Assembly: GCA_964486935.1 (NCBI GenBank)
Contig: CAZAPG010000004.1
Coordinates: 172,768-236,767 of the forward strand
Source: CAZAPG01 sp964486935
Lineage (GTDB): Bacteria > Chloroflexota > Anaerolineae > 4572-78 > J111
Direction of reading: 5' to 3'
Length of the DNA stretch: 64,000 nt
This document shows positions 25,187 to 31,321 of the stretch, one piece after another. Below the pieces are notes generated by a model. It was not told the DNA's origin. It saw only the letters and a program-made list of their open reading frames with translations, and made no database searches. Positions within the stretch are counted from its first letter, which is position 1; every line of letters starts with the position of its first letter. The position numbers were made by a program, and so were the translations under genes.

Positions 25187-27076
25187 TTATTCTTCCGGTT
25201 TATGACAAACCGTGCAGTCCTCCAACTCGGCTTCAGCGTGGGTCTCATCGGCTGGGAAGGGTTTGATGCCTTCCAGGCCGTGACAAAACAGGCAGTCATC
25301 ATAGCCTTCAACTACGTGTGGGATTCTGGGCCGTTTTGGCTTATCTTCGGTCAGGTCTTCTTCCGACTCCTCGGCCATCTGATGACACATGACACATGTT
25401 TCGTCTGGCAGATCAACATGGCTTTCCGGGTAAGGTACAATACCATTTTCGCTGTGACAACCCAGGCAGTCGCCCTGGAATTCTTCTACCAGGTGCGGAA
25501 CGGCCGGAATGGTGACAGGTTCAAACCCAACTTCACCTATAACCAAATTGGGCTGATGGCACAGCACACACAGGTTCTGGTCGTTAAAAGCGGCGTGATT
25601 CTCTGGGGCGGGAATAACGGCGTTATCGGCATGGCAAATGCTGCAATCGGTGCGCGGCCCAATGGGGTGAGGCACGGGTTCCGGTTCACCGGAGCCGGGC
25701 ACCGGCGGTGGTTCAACCAGGGCGCGGATACCGGGCGCGTCCAGCCCGACAAATTGCCACTCGGTAGCGTGGCAGCCGCTGTTAGAGCAAAAACTGGTGT
25801 TATCGGCGCCGCCGGGGTTGCTGATATCGTGACATTCGGCGCAGGTTTCGTCAAATTCGTAGCGGTGCCGGGCCAGCCAGTTAGAGTCGCGGTGAGAGTC
25901 GGGTTCATCTGCCCGTTCAAGGGGAATAACAGGAATGCCCTGTCCCTCTTTTACAATTTCTGGGATAGAGTGGCAAATATTGCACTCCAGCCGGATGGTT
26001 TGGCCTTGCGCCGAGGTGTGTTTGCCATCGTGGCAGCGGAAGCAACCGGGAAATTCTTTGTGCCCGGCGTTGTTGGGGTGGGTTTCCCAACCAACATTCA
26101 TATTAGGAAAGACTGTTCTGGTGAAAACATCTTTGATGCCGGCAACAGCATTTTGAACAGTTTCTGTGTTGTTGGCGTAGTAGGTTGGGTAGTTTTGCTC
26201 ATACCAATCTTCTAAGGTGTCAATTTCTCTCAGAGCCTCTTCGGTGGTGTCATATTCCTCGCTTAATAGCAGAACGCCCTGCTCTTTAATGGCCGGAATA
26301 TCGGGATCAATCTGGCGGCGGGCCAGGGCATCATCCATAGCATCTGAGGGCGAGCGGAACAGGTGCGAGATGCGGGTGTGGCAGTCAATACAATCCATAA
26401 GCTGGAGCTGGTCTTGCACCTGCTGTCCAAAATCTACGGGCAGCCCCGCTTCGACATCAAAATACTCAACTACTTCCCCATCAGGGCCAATCTCTTTAAT
26501 ATAGGGGATATTTTGCTTGAGTTTATCTTCGGGATAAAACCAGACTTCGTTTTCAATATGCCAGTGGATACCCCGGCCCAACCCTTCGCGGCTGGTGCCG
26601 CCGCCGGTTTTAACAATAAGAAAGGTTCGGGTTAGAGAATTTTCTTCATCCTGATCGTAACGTTTAAGTTCAACAAAGGTATCGGATGAGAATTTCTCGG
26701 GGTTGTGGCACTGCTCGCAAGTATCGCGGGCCGGGCGCAGGCTTTTAACATAAATGGGCGGTTCATATGCCTGGGTAAGCGCATTGATAACGTGCGTTAC
26801 CTCTCTAGCTTTGCGGGGCACGGTTTGCAGAAAACTGTCTTGCCCCAGATGACAGTCAACACATTCAACTCGGGCATGCGGCGAAACTTGATAGGCCGTA
26901 TATTCTGGCGGCATTGTATGACACATTGTGCCACAAAACTCGGATGAGTTAGTATATTCCCAGGTCGTAGCGCTGACCGTAACGGCAGTTAAGCCTATGA
27001 TGGTTAAGGTAACTAAGACAACCAGCCATCTTATAGGGCGACTCAGGCTATAAAGCCATTGGCTATACTTACTCAT
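25187..27076 (-). CDS. NapC/NirT-type membrane-anchored multihaem cytochrome c (about 14 haem sites)
   Basis: A 629-residue protein with an N-terminal membrane helix (residues about 15-38) and a NapC/NrfH-like first module: FCGTMCHTMPPEYTAYQVSPHARVECVDCHLG. The first site is CX3CH (CGTMCH), not CXXCH. Twelve ordinary CXXCH motifs follow, plus one CX4CH (CSNSGCH). The last 200 residues repeat a unit built on PHxV...DCxxCHxxxGIxPxPxxH. A ribosome site (AGGAGA) precedes the ATG. NapC-family proteins oxidise menaquinol and hand electrons to periplasmic partners; the long extra tail resembles the Geobacter ImcH-type inner-membrane cytochromes in design. Could be co-transcribed with the small Cys protein gene upstream. 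Confidence 0.9.
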   Translation of the reverse strand: MSKYSQWLYSLSRPIRWLVVLVTLTIIGLTAVTVSATTWEYTNSSEFCGTMCHTMPPEYTAYQVSPHARVECVDCHLGQDSFLQTVPRKAREVTHVINALTQAYEPPIYVKSLRPARDTCEQCHNPEKFSSDTFVELKRYDQDEENSLTRTFLIVKTGGGTSREGLGRGIHWHIENEVWFYPEDKLKQNIPYIKEIGPDGEVVEYFDVEAGLPVDFGQQVQDQLQLMDCIDCHTRISHLFRSPSDAMDDALARRQIDPDIPAIKEQGVLLLSEEYDTTEEALREIDTLEDWYEQNYPTYYANNTETVQNAVAGIKDVFTRTVFPNMNVGWETHPNNAGHKEFPGCFRCHDGKHTSAQGQTIRLECNICHSIPEIVKEGQGIPVIPLERADEPDSHRDSNWLARHRYEFDETCAECHDISNPGGADNTSFCSNSGCHATEWQFVGLDAPGIRALVEPPPVPGSGEPEPVPHPIGPRTDCSICHADNAVIPAPENHAAFNDQNLCVLCHQPNLVIGEVGFEPVTIPAVPHLVEEFQGDCLGCHSENGIVPYPESHVDLPDETCVMCHQMAEESEEDLTEDKPKRPRIPHVVEGYDDCLFCHGLEGIKPFPADETHAEAELEDCTVCHKPEE

Positions 27077-27209
27077 GAAGGTCTCCTAGCATGGTTTGTG
27101 AAATTGCAATTGAGGTACATCGTTGATTTAGATAGCTCTTTCTGTCCGTATTTGTGCTTTGCCCGAGAATAATACTATTAAATTGTATTTTAGGCGATTG
27201 AACGTCGAG

Positions 27210-27518
27210 TTAATCTTTTTTTGGCCTGGTCTTTGGCTCTAGTCGAGTGCCCTCGTTTTTGCGAAAATGGGGGATGAAATCGACAAACTTATCCCAACCC
27301 TCATAGGCCACCAGTTCCCGGTCTTCTTTGGAAATGAAGTATGGCCCGTGTTCTTCGCCATCGGAATGCATGTAAACCACAAAATCCTCAGAGCCATCGT
27401 CTTCAAACTTCATAATACAGCCTCTATCTGGCACGCCCATTCTTAAAAGCTGGCCAAAACATGATGTACACGCCGACAGGTTAGAGTCGCATGTATCGCG
27501 GTCGATCCACACTTTCAT
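27210..27518 (-). CDS. Small Cys-containing protein, possibly ferredoxin-like
   Basis: A 102-residue soluble protein of unknown function. The ATG at 27518 has a perfect AGGAGG site 6 bases upstream; an earlier in-frame GTG overlaps that site. The start VWIDRDTCDSNLSACTSC resembles the opening of small ferredoxins (x-I-D-x-x-x-C), but only four cysteines are present (three clustered plus one in DRGCIMKF), so a full [4Fe-4S] set would need all of them. The C-terminus is charged. It has a CRP-type promoter with two boxes and lies 133 bp upstream of the NapC-like cytochrome gene with no clear terminator between. A role in redox or iron metabolism is inferred only from position. Confidence 0.7.
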   Translation of the reverse strand: MKVWIDRDTCDSNLSACTSCFGQLLRMGVPDRGCIMKFEDDGSEDFVVYMHSDGEEHGPYFISKEDRELVAYEGWDKFVDFIPHFRKNEGTRLEPKTRPKKD

Positions 27519-27586
27519 CGCAAACCTCCTCACTAACTCACATATAAAACCTTATTTTGCCCGCAGGATAGATGATCACTGCTACA

Positions 27587-27651
27587 ATAGTAATGGATGA
27601 AGCGGTTTGCTGATAGTGACAACTGTCATAAATGAAGGTGACATTTGTCAC
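27587..27651 (-). promoter_or_regulatory. Paired CRP-type operators upstream of the small Cys protein
   Basis: GTGACAACTGTCAT (27616-27629) and GTGACATTTGTCAC (27638-27651) are 22 bp apart centre to centre. On the minus strand a -10-like TACTAT (27587-27592) lies 23 bp from the nearer box, the same distance as at hemA and feoB. Confidence 0.6.
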
Positions 27652-27693
27652 CCCCTAAACGAGCGTGTTGGGTAATGACAAACAAGTTAGCGG

Positions 27694-28131
27694 TTAGTTC
27701 ATCAGGCTTACCCAAATCTGGTCTAATATCTCTTCCGATAGCGCCAGGTCGGTTTCGCCAATGCGAATCACCGGGGCAGGGTCGTGCTGCAAAATTTCAA
27801 CCAAACCGCCGGGTATTAAACCAAAAACCGTCAACTGCGTCAGGCGGTTGGCCGACATCTGGCCCAAACTGTGGATGGTCACTTTTTCTCCGACCGGAAC
27901 ATGGCTGAGCGGCACCGTCATTGGCGGGCGGTTGGCCGGCTGTGACTGAACCTGTTCGGCCTTACCCCACCGGTTGCGGAACAAGCCGGCCAGCCAACTT
28001 TTCGACTCGTCAACCACCTGGTAGCCGCAGTTAGGGCAGCAAATTAAATTGCAATGGCTACCCATAGGGCATTTGGCGTGACAGGCCAGGCCCGACGTAT
28101 TAAATTCGTATCCGCATAATTGACAGCGCAC
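27694..28131 (-). CDS. feoA: FeoA-domain protein with N-terminal Cys-rich domain
   Basis: A 145-residue protein. Residues 1-40 hold eight cysteines (3, 6, 17, 21, 27, 31, 32, 35) in zinc- or cluster-binding spacing (CQLC...CPNC). Residues about 70-143 are a FeoA/SH3-like domain (PLSHVPVGEKVTIHSLG...LTQLTVFGLIPGG...RIGETDLALSEEILDQIWV). FeoA assists the ferrous-iron permease FeoB. The start is a GTG at 28131 with AGGAG 6 bases upstream. The gene follows feoB by 126 bp on the same strand, the reverse of the common feoA-feoB order. The Cys-rich extension may bind iron, zinc or an Fe-S cluster and so act as a sensor; that is inference. Confidence 0.85.
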   Translation of the reverse strand: MRCQLCGYEFNTSGLACHAKCPMGSHCNLICCPNCGYQVVDESKSWLAGLFRNRWGKAEQVQSQPANRPPMTVPLSHVPVGEKVTIHSLGQMSANRLTQLTVFGLIPGGLVEILQHDPAPVIRIGETDLALSEEILDQIWVSLMN

Positions 28132-28160
28132 GATATCTCCTCTGAAAATAGCGCCGCAGG

Positions 28161-28202
28161 CCGGGGGGCTTGTCCTGAGCGAAGTCGAAGGGGTGTCCCC
28201 CC
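28161..28202. repeat. Short dispersed inverted-repeat motif
   Basis: The sequence GTCCTGAGCGAAGTCGAAGG (about 28172-28191), flanked by GGGGGG and CCCCCC arms, sits between feoB and feoA. Motifs of this kind recur in intergenic regions of many environmental bacteria, and it may form an RNA stem between the two genes. Only one copy was noted in this window. Confidence 0.45.
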
Positions 28203-28257
28203 ATTTTCATTCATCCTTGCCGCCGAAGGCGTAGGCTGGGGCCGTCTCCCCAGAAAG

Positions 28258-30225
28258 CTACGAGCCAAAAACGTGCAAATAATCCAGAACCAGATTCAGC
28301 AAGCCCCCTATCCCAAAGGCAAATGGAAAAACAAAGGCCGCAACGCCCAGCGCCGTTTTTACGCCATATTCCTTAATAATCATTAACAAATTGGCCACAC
28401 AGGGCACAAACAAGGTAATGACCACCAGGCTTACCAAAACCTGCTGCGTACTCAACCCGCCATCTCTGGCCAGGGCAAACAGGCCGGTAGCGCCATAATC
28501 GCGGCGCAAAAAGCCGATTAAAAAGACGCCGGTAATTTCTGCCGGCAAGTTGAGCCAGCCCACAATCAGCGGCGAGAGCAGCCGCTCCAGCATGTGCAGC
28601 AGCCCGGTTTTGTGCAGCACAAACAGGGCCGCCGTGCCGGCCACAAAAACCGGAACCACTTCCTTTAAATACCACTCCAGCCGGGCCAGCGTTTTAACCA
28701 CAATATTGCCCGGCGAGGGCATGCGCACCGCCGGCAGTTCCAGAATAAAATCAGATTGCTCGCCGGGGATAAGCCGGGCCGATAGATAACCTACGGCCAG
28801 CAGGGTGCTTATCACCACCCCGGCCCAAATGGTAACAGCCATTGCGCCCAGGCCGGTAATCATGCCCAAAATAACGCCCAACTGCGCCGAGCAGGGCACC
28901 CCCAGCGCCAGCAGCAGCGTTACTTGCAGCCGCTCTTTGCGGCTTTCTAAAATTCGGGTGGTCATGGTGGCCATCGTCACGCAGCCCAGCCCCAAAATCA
29001 TCGGCAGTACGGCCTTGCCGTTTAGCCCCATCAACCGAAAGGAGCGATTCAGCATAACCGCCAGCCGGGGTAAATAGCCGGAATCTTCTAGCAGGCTAAA
29101 GGCCAGAAAAAAGGTGGTGACAATGGGCAGCACAATCGCCAGGCTGTAAGTCAGGCCCATCGTAATTAAGCCGTACTCGCCCACCAGAAAATCCTGTACC
29201 AATTGAAGGGGGATGAGGGCTACAATCAGCCGCGTTACCCAGGGGTTGATAATTTGCTCAAACAGTCTGGTTTCCAGCAGGTCAACCAAAATGCCCGCGC
29301 CCAACACCCCAACAAACAGATACACCAGATAGAGCACGCCGCCCAAAATGGGCCAGCCCGCAATGGGGTGCGTCATCCAGTGGCCTAAAGTTGTGGCGGT
29401 TGACTGGCGCGTAGCTTCGCGCCGAACCACATCTTGTAGCAGGGTTTGGACGGCCTGCATGCGCCGGGTGTTGATAACATAGGCCAGCGGCTGCGACATT
29501 TGCTGCGCCAGCCGCCGGCGAATAGTTTCAATGGCGCTTCGGCCGGCCGGGGATAACGGCAGACGAGCCAGCAAGCGGTCATCGCCGGCCAGCAGCATCA
29601 AGGCCAGCGCGCGCGGGGTAATGGCGGTGGGGGGAAGCTGCCGCTCAACTTCAGTAATAGCCGCTTCAATCCGCTCATCATAACTTACCCGAAAGCTGGA
29701 TGGCCTGGCGGCGTCAAGGTCTTCCACCAGTTCAGACAGGCCCAGGCCGCGGGTGGCTACGGTAGAAACCACCGGCACGCCCAGCTTTTCAGACAAGCGG
29801 GCGATATTTACGGTGATGCCGCGCGCTTTGGCCTCATCGGCCATATTCAGGTTGAGGATAAAGGGCAGCCCGGCTTCGGCCAGCTCCAGGGCAATTAGCA
29901 ACCCGCGCTGCAAATTTTTGGTATCGACCACCTGAACCACGGTGGTAAAGCCGCCGGCCAGCAGAATATCCTGGGTTACGCGCTCATCGTCGGAAAGGGG
30001 AACAATGCTGTGGATGCCGGGCGTATCAATCACAGGCCGGGGATGGCCGTTAAGCCTGAGCGTGCCCTGAGCGACCTCAACCGTGGTGCCGGGGTAGTTT
30101 GACACGGTCACGTAACGCCCGGTCAGCGCCCCAAACAGCACCGATTTACCCACGTTGGGGTTGCCAATCAAAATAATGGAGTTTTCAGTCGTATCGGATT
30201 TGTGCGAGTGAGCGTGACAATCCAT
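28258..30225 (-). CDS. feoB: Ferrous iron transport protein B
   Basis: A 655-residue Fe(II) permease with a cytosolic GTPase domain. G1 is GNPNVGKS (21-28), G2 lies in YPGTTVE, G3 is DTPG, and G4 appears as NMAD (in LNLNMADEAKARG). The membrane part has two gate-type segments including GLGCVTMATMTTRILESRKER and GVPCSAQLGVI, with the conserved cysteines, and a second PCVANL site near the C-terminus. An N-terminal His-rich tip (DCHAHSHKSD) may bind metal. It lacks a fused FeoA domain; FeoA is encoded just downstream. The promoter carries a CRP-type box, tying ferrous iron uptake to the haem and cytochrome genes. Confidence 0.95.
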   Translation of the reverse strand: MDCHAHSHKSDTTENSIILIGNPNVGKSVLFGALTGRYVTVSNYPGTTVEVAQGTLRLNGHPRPVIDTPGIHSIVPLSDDERVTQDILLAGGFTTVVQVVDTKNLQRGLLIALELAEAGLPFILNLNMADEAKARGITVNIARLSEKLGVPVVSTVATRGLGLSELVEDLDAARPSSFRVSYDERIEAAITEVERQLPPTAITPRALALMLLAGDDRLLARLPLSPAGRSAIETIRRRLAQQMSQPLAYVINTRRMQAVQTLLQDVVRREATRQSTATTLGHWMTHPIAGWPILGGVLYLVYLFVGVLGAGILVDLLETRLFEQIINPWVTRLIVALIPLQLVQDFLVGEYGLITMGLTYSLAIVLPIVTTFFLAFSLLEDSGYLPRLAVMLNRSFRLMGLNGKAVLPMILGLGCVTMATMTTRILESRKERLQVTLLLALGVPCSAQLGVILGMITGLGAMAVTIWAGVVISTLLAVGYLSARLIPGEQSDFILELPAVRMPSPGNIVVKTLARLEWYLKEVVPVFVAGTAALFVLHKTGLLHMLERLLSPLIVGWLNLPAEITGVFLIGFLRRDYGATGLFALARDGGLSTQQVLVSLVVITLFVPCVANLLMIIKEYGVKTALGVAAFVFPFAFGIGGLLNLVLDYLHVFGS

Positions 30226-30263
30226 GGCCAGACCTGTTACCCCCAGGCTTACAAATTAAGCCT

Positions 30264-30306
30264 ATTATATGCGACAAGTCGGGCCAAGATTAGTGACAAA
30301 TGTCAT
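30264..30306 (-). promoter_or_regulatory. feoB promoter with CRP-type operator
   Basis: On the minus strand a perfect -10 TATAAT (30264-30269) lies 23 bp from the palindrome GTGACAAATGTCAT (30293-30306). This places the box at about -42 relative to the expected start near 30257, and 68 bp before the feoB ATG. No convincing second box is present here. Confidence 0.65.
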
Positions 30307-30341
30307 ATTATAACCCGGACACATGACCCGTTTTGGGAAAA

Positions 30342-30372
30342 CAAAAAAGGTCGGGTGATTAGCCGGCCTTTG
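30342..30372 (-). terminator. Terminator of the kinase-menA operon
   Basis: Minus strand: AAAGGCCGG ... CCGACCTTTTTTG, an imperfect stem followed by a T-run. It lies about 40 bp after the menA stop. Confidence 0.65.
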
Positions 30373-30410
30373 GTATCGGGTTGTGTTGTTGAACATCAAA
30401 TTATACGCTT

Positions 30411-31319
30411 TTAAAACACTCCCCCCATCACCAGCCCGGCGGAAAAGAGAAAAGCAAAAATTAGTTCCAGCCGGGCGGTGCCGGCCAGGGCCTGGTTTAA
30501 GGGGCGGCCCTTTTCACGAGTCACCAAATTGAAGAGCGGCCGCACCAGCGGCAGCGATAGCCAGGTGAGCATCACCCACGGCGTCGAGAGGCCGGCCAGC
30601 CACATGAGCGGCGGCACCAGGTAGCTGACCCCCACCAGCAGAAAATACTCAATTTGCGCGCCTCTGGCCCCCAGCCGAACGGCCAGCGTTTTTTTGCCGG
30701 CGGCCCGGTCGGTCTCAATATCGCGCAGGTTGTTGACCACCAGAATGGCCGTGGCCAGCAAGCCCACCGGCGCCGAGGCCCACACCACTTCTGCGCTCAA
30801 GGTGAGAGCCTGCACGTAGTAAGTGCCGCACACGGCCACAAGTCCAAAAAAGATAAACACAAACAAGTCGCCCAGGCCGTTGTACCCCAGCGGAAATGGC
30901 CCGCCGGTGTAGGCAATGCCGCATAGAATTGACAGCACCCCAATCACCACAATTGGCCAGCCGCCAATATAAACCAGATACAGCCCGGCCAGCGCGGCCA
31001 GCCCAAAGGCGGCCCACATGCCCCCCATCACTTGCCGGGGCGAAAGCAGCCCGGCCTGCGTTACCCGCACCGGGCCAAGGCGCCGGGTAGTATCTGCGCC
31101 TTTGTAGTAGTCAAAAACATCGTTGGCAAAGTTGGTGGCAATTTGAATGAACAGCGCGCCCAGCAGCGCCGCCAGCGCCGGCCAGAAATTAAAAACCCCC
31201 TCACTAACAGCCACAGCAGCGCCAACAATTACCGGCGCAGCGGCAGCGGGGAGGGTTTTGGGCCGGGCGGCCAGCAGCCAGATTTGAAATTTTGTCGGGG
31301 AAGAAGGGGTAACTGCCAC
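30411..31319 (-). CDS. menA: 1,4-dihydroxy-2-naphthoate polyprenyltransferase
   Basis: About 302 residues of UbiA-family prenyltransferase with eight or more membrane helices. It joins a polyprenyl diphosphate to 1,4-dihydroxy-2-naphthoate to give demethylmenaquinone. The first Asp-rich prenyl-diphosphate motif is NFANDVFDYYKGAD and the second is NNLRDIETDRAAGKKTLAVRLG; LAARPKTLPAAAAPV is the typical MenA N-terminus. The start is a GTG at 31319, two bases after the kinase stop; the frame remains open upstream but there overlaps the kinase gene. Its presence indicates menaquinone, the likely electron donor of the cytochrome complexes. Other men genes are not in the window. Confidence 0.92.
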   Translation of the reverse strand: MAVTPSSPTKFQIWLLAARPKTLPAAAAPVIVGAAVAVSEGVFNFWPALAALLGALFIQIATNFANDVFDYYKGADTTRRLGPVRVTQAGLLSPRQVMGGMWAAFGLAALAGLYLVYIGGWPIVVIGVLSILCGIAYTGGPFPLGYNGLGDLFVFIFFGLVAVCGTYYVQALTLSAEVVWASAPVGLLATAILVVNNLRDIETDRAAGKKTLAVRLGARGAQIEYFLLVGVSYLVPPLMWLAGLSTPWVMLTWLSLPLVRPLFNLVTREKGRPLNQALAGTARLELIFAFLFSAGLVMGGVF

Positions 31320-31321
31320 AT

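Noticed and set aside
30270..30283. Possible second CRP-type box at feoB around CGACAAGTCG
   Set aside because: The GAC/GTC half-sites are two bases apart instead of four, and it overlaps the spacer next to the -10 element.
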